Source of the DNA: Zygnema cylindricum | Lineage: Eukaryota > Streptophyta > Zygnematophyceae > Zygnematales > Zygnemataceae | Assembly (NCBI GenBank): GCA_037447655.1 | Contig: JBBHKE010003069.1 | Location: forward strand, 102,039 to 166,038 | DNA length: 64,000 nt | Direction of reading: 5' to 3' | Part shown: one piece after another, positions 1 to 10,200 of the stretch | How positions within the stretch are numbered: the stretch's first letter is position 1 | How the letters are laid out: the number at the start of each line of letters is the position of its first letter | The notes under the pieces: model-generated | Database searches by the model: none | What the model was told of the DNA's origin: nothing | What the model saw: only the letters and a program-made list of their open reading frames with translations | Translations under genes and position numbers: made by a program

Positions 1-579
1 GAAGAGGGGGGAGAGGAAGGGAGGAAAAAGTGAGGGGAAACTGAATCACATTTCCTGAAGCTGTAACAGAAAGGGGATCTTGTCAACATCCTTGAGGTCC
101 TGTTGTTAACATTCGTCTTATGGAATATGTTTATCTTGTATATTAACCCCACTTGAGTTTGAAGATAGGACCACACTCGTGTCAAGGTCAACTCAATTAT
201 TTTGATTAACTCTAAAGACGACAAATGGTGTAGTTTACAGGTTTCCATGTAGCGATTAATTTTGAGAATTTAGCAGGATACGGTTTTTTTTTACCTGTGA
301 TAGGTGATAAATGAAAAAGAAATGGTTGAATATTTATACTTTTTTGTTAACTAGGGTAGTTTATTAACCAGATTTTGGTCTGATCTTGGGTTGGAGGTCA
401 ATATCATTTCAAAATTTATATCAGAATTTGAAGCATTCATTAAAATACAAAGCATTCTTATTTGGATTTTCAGGATGTTTCCGAGTTTCAAGGCTTGTTT
501 GGCAGTTCCTTTAAGTATTTTGTGAGGAATAACCATGTCAATTTACAATTCTTTGCACCTTTTTTCCCCCGTTGATCAG

Positions 580-690
580 GCCAAAAAAACCAACATATGT
601 CAGGTTGTAGCGAAAACAGGAAATTTGAGTGCTTGTCAATATGGCAATAACTGTCGACTGAGTCATGATCTGGACGCCTTTTTAGCTTCG
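580..690 (+). CDS. Internal exon of a probable tRNA-dihydrouridine(47) synthase (DUS3-like), CCCH zinc finger
   Basis: A 37-codon exon bounded by a pyrimidine-rich acceptor (GATCAG) and a consensus donor (GTAAGT), phase 0 at both ends. It encodes a CCCH-type zinc finger whose core reads CQYGNNCRLSHDLDAF, preceded by an ICQVVAKTG segment. The Cys-x5-Cys-R-x-SHD pattern followed by an acidic/aromatic helix matches the first zinc finger of eukaryotic DUS3, which reduces uridine 47 in the variable loop of tRNAs. The FMN-binding catalytic domain is not in the window, and I could not find a convincing second zinc-finger exon downstream. An unrelated CCCH protein is the main alternative. The codons are intact, so this may be part of a live gene extending off the left edge. 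Confidence 0.55.
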
Positions 691-2026
691 GTAAGTACTC
701 TTTCTCTATAACAGTAGTAAATTTTATGATTACTGTAGTTTTTGTTTTCTCCCTCTCCCAAACTTTTTGTTTTCTCCCTTTTTCCCTCTCCCAATTTTTT
801 TGTTTTCTCCCTTTCTAACTCTCTCCCCAACTCCCTCTCAAGAAGTAGAGAAGGATCGAAAGAAGAAAAGGACAAAAAAGTAATAAACAAAAGAAAAATA
901 TAAAAATAAAAAATCTAGTACAAAAAAAAATAAAAAAAATAATGGTACAAAACTGGAACCAAAAAAAAACAACACCCAAAACAAAGAAAAAAACCAACTC
1001 GGAAACGATGTTAGTATAATATTTAATAATACTATCGTAATATTACAAAAAGAAAATTAAAATTTAAAATAAAAATTACGTATTCATACTTTCTACAGTA
1101 ATTTCCTCTCTCCAATCCCAACTAAAGAAATTTCAAAAGAAAAAAAAAAAGAAAAACCACAAAAAAAGAAACACAAAAAAACAAAAACGATAACAAAAAC
1201 AAAACAATAAAAAAAAAATGTTTTTAAGCATTCAGCTCCACACTAATTCCGGTGCAAAAAATTATTCCTCCCCCACTGACTGGAAAACCTCGACGACAAA
1301 AAGGACAACAAAAAAGAACAAAAAAAAGAAAAAAAAAAAGGCCACAAAAAAGATAAAAAAAAAAGACAACAAAGACATCAACAAAAATAAAAATAAAAAA
1401 TCCTGAACGAAAAAAAAAGAAATAAAAGCAATTGTTTTAAAAAACAATCGATAAACCGGACCTTCCCAGTATTCAAGCGTAAATATCAACACTAATTTTG
1501 GTTCAGGTCTCGCCCCTCGGTTTGCTGATCTGTCTGAACAAACCGATGAGGGATCTGGAAGATTATGAGACCACGAAGACTGGGGCTATCCTCACTCTCC
1601 CCCTCTCCCCTCCCTCTCCTCTCCGCTTGCTCTTTTCTCCCCCTTTTTTTTTTTTTATCAATTGAGAGGATTGACCAATTATCGTTTCCCCCTGATCTGA
1701 AATTTGTTGCTTTTTTTTTTTTTTCCTCGCCGGGCCGACTTTAAGTAACGCATCATCTTCCATGAAATTTTTGACGGAATCAATTTTGAAAAGAAATTGC
1801 CAGTAAAAAATTGGTGAGAAAATTTGTCGAACATTTTCAAATTTCATTCAACAAAGAAATTTTGTTTTTTTCTTTTGTTTTGACGGATCTTATGGTAAAA
1901 AAAAAAAAAAAAAGGAGGAGAAGGATTTGTTTTGAGATGTTTGGTAACCTTTGAAAGCTGTACAAATTTATGGTAAGAAAGGACAAATTGGGGGGATTTT
2001 TTCTTTTGTTTATTTTTTTTCTCAAC

Positions 2027-2061
<35 letters not shown>

Positions 2062-2092
2062 GGGGGTTTTTTTTTTTTTTTTTTTTTTTTTC
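691..2092. other. Low-complexity intron or intergenic sequence with A-rich and T-rich tracts
   Basis: After the donor at 691 the sequence becomes CT-rich, then A-rich with many AAAAA runs (about 840-1430), then T-rich, ending in a nearly pure T run interrupted by a short G run at about 2028-2092. No second DUS3 exon is recognisable. An acceptor-like TTCAG near 1507 opens a short frame whose translation I do not recognise. Confidence 0.5.
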
Positions 2093-2095
2093 TCA

Positions 2096-2581
2096 GGATC
2101 CCATATTACTCATTTGCGTCTGATTGATATTGTAGTACTCGACAGTGCACTTCGCATATTTGGTGACGTTGTTTTTGGGAACACTACCTCGAATATAGTC
2201 GTCCGTCAAGCGGATCGACATATTGGATTGACCGCCCGTGATGCGGCTAAGAAAAAGGAGCGTGATTATGCCCACCGAGATGTTATAGATGGCTTTATAC
2301 CGATAGAGGTCGAGATGTTTGGTTATTTGGGTGTTTCTTTGGACAAGTTTCTCTGTGCTTGTGGTCGGCGCTCGTTCGAGCGTTGGGTATTTGGGAGCCC
2401 TCTTTCGTCGGTCCTTATTCTTTTTTATTGTCAACGTTTATCGGTGGCTTTACAACGAGTGCAAAGTTCTATCCTCCTTCAATCGACTATAGTAGTTATG
2501 GATTGTCGTCGTGATTCCGAACTCCCTCTCCGTGCTTCCCGGTGTTTCAGCCTTACAACGTTGCTTTTCATAATTTTTTAG
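2096..2581 (+). pseudogene. Open segment resembling the C-terminal tail of a non-LTR retroelement polyprotein
   Basis: Directly after a long poly-T/CTCAG stretch there is about 160 codons of open frame with a balanced amino-acid composition. Recognisable stretches are a THLRLIDIVV-like start, ARDAAKKKERDYAHRD, FIPIEVEMFGYL and FYCQRLSVALQRVQSSILLQ. A layout of K/R-rich segment, FIP-x-EVE-FG, Cys-rich helix and QR-x-SVALQR is what I associate with the end of LINE-type polyproteins in streptophyte genomes; this comes from memory, not a search. No reverse transcriptase is adjacent. The upstream poly-phenylalanine that extends the same frame to 1970 is a translation of the T run. It could also be an exon of an unrecognised gene. 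Confidence 0.35.
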
Positions 2582-3358
2582 TTTAGTTGGGGTTTGGTTA
2601 GGTCATTTTGGTTCCAGCACTCTGAAGGGTCTGTGCTTAGGTGGTCTTTGCTTTGTTTTATCTGTCCTTTTTCTCTGTGTTCATTTTTTTGCCTTGCTGA
2701 TCTCTTTAGTTTGCTTCCCTCCACATGTATTTTTTCAGTTTTAGCATTGATGCACCTTTTTGTTCCCATGGCCTCAGATGGTTTACATCGCGCTTTTTAA
2801 TGAAGTCAAGGATTTTCTCCATAATAAACTTGATTAGGACATTCTCTAAAATACCTTTCAATGACCGAAACCCAATTGTCCTATACAAAATCACAAGGGC
2901 GCCGAAGTCCTCGAGCAACGTGCATCCAATTTTTTTGCAACAAGACATGGCTAAACAATTTCGAACATACACTGCATCAAGCTTGACACACTAAATGTCA
3001 CAATTTCAACGTGCTCTAAATCAAGACCTTTCACTAAAAATTATGACGACTGCCCTGCAAAACAATTTCGAACGTGCACTAAATCAAGTTCTACTCTCTA
3101 AATATTAGGGACTGAACAAAACCGACGAAATCACAATAACCGTAACAAAACCTAGACCAAACAAATTGCAACAAAAACTGGAACGGAACACAACACAAAC
3201 AAAACAAATTCAAAGAAAACGCAATTTTGGGCGATCCGCCGATTCACCCAACATCTTAATAGGGGGAAGGGGAAGCTCTTGCCGTTATTTCTTTTTCATT
3301 TCTTCCTGGGGCCCCCACGGCCACCACACTCCTGGGAGCGCTACACCGCCCATTCTTA
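2582..3358. other. Intergenic sequence, no supported gene
   Basis: T-rich then A/C-rich sequence with short opposing ORFs (for example 2725-2994 + and 2706-2972 -), none with motifs or splice context. Related phrases such as AACAATTTCGAACRTRCACT occur at about 2955 and 3061, so there is some local duplication. Confidence 0.4.
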
Positions 3359-3543
3359 CCAGTGTTAATTTTTTTTTCGCCACTTAAAGCATCTTTTCAT
3401 TGTCAATCGGAGACCGCCAAGAGGAAGGCGAAAATATTGGCCTCCAATAGTATCCATTGGATTGCCAGTGCGACAAGTGTGCACGAAAAAAAAATGTTTT
3501 AAGTGGCAACAAAAACTTTAACCCTAATAACGATCAGCCGTGT
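3359..3543. mobile_element. MITE, family 2, copy 1 (eroded)
   Basis: Shares with the copies at 12891, 13714 and 17878 the terminal segment GTTAATNTTTTTTTCGCCAC and its inverted partner near 3500-3540, plus the interior with GAGACCGCCAA and GACAAGTGTGCACG. The left end is worn. It has no coding capacity. Confidence 0.6.
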
Positions 3544-4225
3544 ACCGGCTCCGATACCAACGAGAGGATTGAACACCATATAATTGCAAGCCACAGAAAA
3601 GAAATGCATGGGAAAGCAATCACAAAAATCACACCCACTTCAAATCATGAGAGGAAGGTTTCGAAAAAAATATAAATATAAAAAACCGAAATTACATTTA
3701 TTCGCTCTCCTCTCCTTCTCTCCCTCTCTTTTTCTCTCTCTCACACTACTCCTCACTCTCTCTAACTTCTTCTGTCTCTCTCTCGCTTTTTCTCTCTCTC
3801 ACTTCTCCTCTCTCTTTTTCTCTCACTTATTGCAAAAAGACAACATTCCCTTCTAAGCCTACCACATTACAATGAACACAAAAAGGACGAGGCACGTGCG
3901 AACGTGCCTAGAAAGCACAACGACCAAACAAAAACGACAAAGTACTACATACGGCTAAGTGAATAATCTAGAACCGATATAAATAAAGTCAAATGATACC
4001 GATGCGAAACTGAACAGATAAGTAGACGCGAATCGAACATAGAAACGCCGGGACAAAATCGACCAGGTCCCGCCCCTGACCGATTCCCCAAGAAAAAATT
4101 CTCCACTAACACTTCTGTAGCTTGAAAGAGAAAAATCTCCAAACATAGGCTAATTGTATTTTGTGGATTCATGAGTCCTCCAAATTTCGAAAAATAAGTA
4201 GATAGCAACAACAAAATGTGAAACA
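3544..4225. other. 3' flank of the subtilase gene with a CT-rich tract
   Basis: A CTCTCT-rich stretch lies at about 3705-3825. The rest is unremarkable sequence downstream (in the minus orientation) of the subtilase stop codon at 4226-4228. ORFs running through it (for example 3945-4304 -) are shadows of the last subtilase exon or of its 3' flank. Confidence 0.5.
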
Positions 4226-4323
4226 TTAATTGGGAAGACCAATAACGTTCACCATCATAGGACTCGATACTTTGTATTTTCCATCCGTCGATTTCCATGT
4301 CCAACTCCCGAAAACATAGTTGC
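4226..4323 (-). CDS. Subtilase exon 12: C-terminus
   Basis: Acceptor CTTTCAG. Completes a split serine, then [20 protein letters not shown] and [11 protein letters not shown]-stop. The YVFG-x-W-x-W-x-D-G-x-H/Y-x-V-x-SP signature is the normal end of plant subtilases. Stop at 4228-4226. Confidence 0.9.
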
Positions 4324-7198
4324 CTGAAAGGTACAAAAAGTACATTGTCTTTTGTCTTAAAAACGAAACCGGATTTAGTCTTAAGAATGAATTCTGTTTT
4401 GTTAGTATTGAATTCATTATATTCTTAGTTACCTTTTCCGTAATCAGTCAATTAATTTTGTATCCATTCCTTCATACTAAACTTTTCCGTACTTTTTCTG
4501 ACCGTTCCGTACACAGTCAATTCTCCCCCTTTCCTAATAAGTCAAGTCAACGTATTATCCAATTTGAGATTCAGAGATATAAATAAGATTAGGCCGTTTC
4601 GCAATTTAAATTGCATTTGACATTTTTTACGCAATTGACCTCTTTCCATTCAGCGATGAGTTTGCCAAATGACATGATGATTGCCTTGTCCTTATCCTAA
4701 ACGACAAAAAAATCATAAAAGATAAAAGCGTACTTTTGTTTCAATGAATTTTCAATTCAAACGTTAAAAATTATTCGCCTTCGCCGGATCAAAAGAATCA
4801 AACCATACGCCCTTCTTTCTTAGGTGGACCTTACCCAACTTTAAAACAAAGAATTTAAAACTTTAAAAATCGTGTACATTTGTTTTCCATACAACCATTA
4901 TAATTTTAAACGACTTACACAAAACCCCAATTTTGAACTCACTTGTATTTTCATTGTTTGTGATGGCCGTTCCCACAACTTTGATACTAAATTTCAACGT
5001 TTGGCCTTTCTTTTGAAACCGCAAAGTGGTTGGAGAAATAGTAACTTTTACTCCTTTGGGTTGTTTAATTTCCAGTTTATAAGTTATATTCGCTGGACCC
5101 ACATTTGTCACTTTTCGAGTCGTCGAAAAACCGTCTCCATCCACATTACTCATCGAAAGAGAAGGAGAATTATAATGGAAGGTAGTTTTGTCTTTGGGGC
5201 AAGATAAACCAAGCATAAACTTGATCTGTGACGCGTCATAAAAATTACAAAGATAGAGAGCATATCCATATATTCCAGAATTGTAAACAAGACCCGGATT
5301 TACCGCAAAATTAGGTCTTAAAAGACCACTCCCAAAATCTAAGGCGTTTCCTTGGGAGAAAGGGGCAGCTGCAAGAAAGAACACAAAAAAGAAATTAAAA
5401 TAAAAAATAAAAAATGAAATGAATCAAAGGAAATGACATGAATTCAGATGGTTTAGAACAAAATGGTCGCAGTGAAAAAGCCAAGTAGATCCATACTACT
5501 TTACCCTGTTATTCAAATTTGTTAGAAATAAGGAAAGTACGAACAAATTTCATTACATTTCAAATAATTCGCTACGTTTTTCTAGATGTAAGATCAAGCT
5601 TTGTAAGAAGAAACATATAATGACGATGATGAGGATTGATATATAACAACAAAAACAAAAAAGTAAAGAAAAAAATGCAGTTTTTAAACTACAAAATATT
5701 GGCAAGAAAAAGCTCCATTTTTCCCCCACGTACCCGTAGTTAAGAGAGCGGAATATAATTTTCCGGTACTCCATTTAGGTTGCTTGGATTTTAAAAGGGC
5801 TAAAATTCCTGCCACGTGTGGAGTGGCCATGGAAGTTCCACTTTTTAATTCAAACTCAAATCCTGGATTGTGAAGGGGTGAATTGGGGGGAAAGGCGGCC
5901 AAAATACCCTCTCCTGGAGCAGTAATATCAGGCTGGAGAAAAAAAGGGAGAGAGATGGGGAGGGAGAAGGGGGGGGCCGAGGGAGGGAGAGTTATATATT
6001 ATTATGAATATAGTTATGAATTTTTTTGTGTTATGGTTATGGTTGTGACTCAAGGGAGGAAAGGTTGTTTTCTATTATGATTACAACTAAGCTTTTTCTT
6101 TATGATTATGGTGAGGTTATGGTCATGACTGCGACCATGGTCATGACCATGATTGTCATTATTAGTTTCAATCTCATTCTCATTTTTAATATCACCATTA
6201 TCATCTTCATTTTTGTTCTCATGATCTCATTCCTATTATTATTACTATTACCATCATCGTTATTAATACCACTATCATCATCATTGTCATTTTCATTATC
6301 ATTACTTTTCTACTATATCTCTTATTTTATCATTGTTGAATTATAAAGGGAATCATGGAAGAATGGTGAAACGATTAGAAATTTCTTCTACTTGTTTAAA
6401 GTTGAATGAAATAAATTAGAAATATGAGATTCGATTTTACCTCAATGTTTTATCGCTAAATTGCATATTGATGAATTGATATAGAATATACGAAAGAATG
6501 AAATGTAAATCGGCAATAGCAGAATTGGAGATACACAAAAACATGGAAATAGAAAAATTAGAAACATTAAATTCGGTTTTAAAACCCGGTTTTTACCTTC
6601 ATAATATCCCCATATGGACTTGGGCCCCTCGAGGAGAAGGGGGCCACCGAAGCTGTCCCGTTATAAGTTGTAACCACAGCGGAAATTGAAGCTGTGGGAT
6701 TTCTGCCAAAAAAAAGAAATAAACAACAAAAAAGAATAAGAAAAAAGAAAATGACGAGCAATCCGGCTAGTTTGGAAAAGGCTAATAACGTGATGTGCCA
6801 ACAACCAATTTGACAGAAACTTTCCCAAAAAAAAAACGTAAACTCACTTCGTTTTCGTTGCATAATAGAAAATTTTATTTCCGTCCAAAAATCCAACATG
6901 ACTTGCCGGTAAAGCATGGATGTCTGTCACAGGTGATTGAGTAGAAAGAGTATCTCGTAAAATCATTCCCGCAGCTCCCAATTTTTTTACATTCAGCCCT
7001 TTTTCATATCGAGCGATAGTTCCGCGGTCACAAAGGACAATTTTTCCTTTAACCTTAGTTTTGTTGAGAGTACCTTCCCAGCATCGCTAAACATATTAAC
7101 TACCCGGTTAAAACAAGAGAAAAGGTCAAAGTGAGGTTCATGAGAATTGAGAGGATTGCATCAAGGAGATCAATGTTGAGAGAGCGAGAGATAGAGAG

Positions 7199-7230
<32 letters not shown>

Positions 7231-10200
7231 CCGAGACCCGCCTAACTTTCTTCACTAGCACTTCATGTTGTGCTAGTACATGCAAACATTGTCTATGGAA
7301 ATGTTTATCGTTTATTGTTTTCTGAAAAAAAAACCCTATCTATTTGAACACTTTTCTTTTGGCTGATATTTTCGATGATTCCGTATTTTGCTAAATTATA
7401 AAGAAATAAAAATCATAAACTAATTTTTAAAAGATTCTTGAAGCTACTTACATAGCAGCAGCCTGATTTGAAGTTTTTAACTTCGCATTTCCCGCGTATA
7501 TTAACGGGAGAAACGGTGAGTTGGTGCCAGCTGGCACCGTCCCATTGGTGAATCCAAAACCCTGAAAAATGACAAAAAGTGACAGTATAATCGTTTTTGA
7601 GTTTGGGGTTTTAGGAGTTTTTGATGTGTAGGAAAGATTTTGGGGTTCATGTAAGTATTGACGTTTTATTTTCCAACACTTTGAGCTGATGGAAAACATA
7701 ATTTTGCATATAAAACGGTCCATAAATACCAATGGCTAAAAATACCAATAGTACGGCACGAATGGTGCAAATGGTACGGTAAGGTTTTTTTTTCCTCGGT
7801 AAGTCAACAAGTTCAAGGGCTTGAGATTATGAAAATTGGGTCGACAGAATTTTGCCAATGTGCGAAACGAGGCCTGATGTGACGCGTACATTCGTTGTTG
7901 AATTTCTAGTTATTGACTGTGATAGAAATGAGCATCTCGGGTTTACAAAAATTCATCCCACAGATGCACAATTGGATTGTTTCATCTGCTCATTTTCTCT
8001 CTCACCCTCCCGTTTTCCCTCCCTCTCTCTTCCCCTCTCTCTCTTACTCTCTCTGTCCTCTGCAAAAAACCGGGCTCCAGCACATGTTTATTAAAGTTTA
8101 AAAAACGCAAAGAATCTAATATAATAAAGAATACTCCGCAAATTCATCCCAAACAAGCAAACTCAAAAAGGGGAAAAAAAAAGGGGTTTTCAGGTGAAGC
8201 AAAAACTAACATTGAATTCAGAACCGCTCCCTAAGTTCGCTTTACTTATAAACTGACGTGGTAAAGTGCTCGCCGCAACTGTCAAGGACCACGGAGATAT
8301 ATTTGAAACCGAACCGAGACTGGGTCCGGAATTTCCGGCGGCAGCAGCACTTGGAATTCCGGCAATCGCAGCGTATAAAGAACCCATACCGATATCGTCC
8401 ATGGGGTATGGGGCGATATCAGAACCAAAAGACATCGAAATCACATCGACTCCGTCGCTAATTGCGGCATTTAAGGCTGCCAATATGTCAGCTCCTCCAC
8501 AGCCAGCAGCCCAACAAACCTGTATCAAAAGAAACTAATCAGTAATTAGATTGAATAAAAAAGTGGGGCGTGAGGGGGGGAATAAAGTGGAAGGGGAAGG
8601 GGAATAAAGATCAACAAAACCGGGTAGGGAAGTGAAGAAAAAAGTACAAGGAAATAGAGAATGGGAAAGGAAAAGTAGGAAAAGGGGAAGGAGAAGGAAG
8701 GAAGAGAGAAAAAAATAAAAAAATGGCTTGGGGAAAGAAAAGATATAGAGAAAGTTAAGGTAAAGGAAAAGAAGAAAAATGTAGAAAATAAAAGGTAAAT
8801 GGAAAAAGAAGGAATAATGAAATGGCCAAAAACAGAAGGTTCCGGAAACCAGAAAACAAGGGAAATAAAAAAGAAAAGGAAAAGAAAAAGAAACGAAAAA
8901 GAAGAAAAATTTAAACAAAAAAAAAGAAGGAAACACATCAGAAGTAAAACTCGAACTTTTAGGTGCAAAAAAACCACTAATTTATAGTTTCTGAAAAACC
9001 AAATATATATTGAGCGAAAAGAAGCCCTCTAAGCTTTACTTCTTCTAAAGTTGGCCAAATTCGTGTTCACAAAAAAATCGAGAAAACGTAAAAAAAAAAT
9101 CTTTCTTATGTAAAAAAGTATTTTTTTCAGTTTAAAAGATTAAAAGCATACACACAGATGTGTAATGTATATGTAAATATGTGTATACAGATACTGCATA
9201 CATACAAACATACACATGCACACGATATGTACATGTGTATACAAATACATATACGTGAACACATATATGTCTCTATGTATGTGTACAGGTATGTACAACC
9301 AATGCCAGTAGCACTTACTGGTATTTTTGTTTACTTTTCTTTCTGGTATGATTTTTATTTGTTTCTCAATTTCTGGCGTCGAGTTTACCTTGTATATGGA
9401 TAAATGAGCCCCGTAAGCCATTCCTTGAGCTTGACCCATATTATGTCCTGATATATTCACATTTTTGACAATAGATCCCGCGGCTGTGGAGGCTGTGTGA
9501 GTTCCATGCCCATCATTATCACGAGCCGAGAGATATTCTCCGGTGAGATCATTTTGACTCGCATAAAAATATTGAGCGCCAATAATTTTACTGCAAAATA
9601 ATGTGGATCAAAAATAATACATAAAAGTAAGATGGATTCAAAAATAGTGGAAAGGTAACTACGACTATGTATTGGGTTCTGAATATTTGTGGAAAAAGGA
9701 GAGGTAAAGATAATGAGAAAGGAGGGGCGAAACAAGGTAGTGCTGGAGGAAAAGGAGAACAGAGACGGGGAAAGAGACTAGGACTAATAGGGAAATGAGA
9801 GAGGTAGGGGAGGGGGGGGAAAGAGAGGTAGAGATGAGGAAAAGGAGTGGTAGAGATGGTAGATAGAGGTCTAGATGAAGAGAAGGAGAGGTGGAGATAA
9901 AGAAAATGGAGAGGAATATATGTGGAAAAGAGATGGGAAAAGAAAAGTTAGTGGTGGGCAGATGAGAGAAGTAAAGATGAGCAGCAGGTAAATGTGAAGT
10001 TGGAAAAAAAAAAGAGGTAGCCATGGAAAAAGAGAGATGGATATGGACAAATGGGCTCAATTGATCACTTTTGTGTCAATTTTGTTGATAAAGGGGAGAT
10101 GCTTACTTATTGCAATTAGTTTTTTTCCATTTTGTACCAGTTTGACAAGTTCCGTTAAACTTCTTCGGAGGTGGAGGCATTCCAACAGCACTAAAGCTCG

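Noticed and set aside
1970-2095. N-terminal poly-Phe part of the 203-aa ORF
   Set aside because: Translation of a T homopolymer; only the part from 2096 on has protein-like composition.
4863-4942. Extension of subtilase exon 11 to the stop at 4863
   Set aside because: A strong GTGAGT donor at 4942 and a matching phase-2 exon at 4323 with the conserved C-terminal motif show that this part is intron.
8535-8977. 133- and 143-aa minus ORFs rich in Phe/Leu/Ser
   Set aside because: Low-complexity purine tract inside subtilase intron 5.
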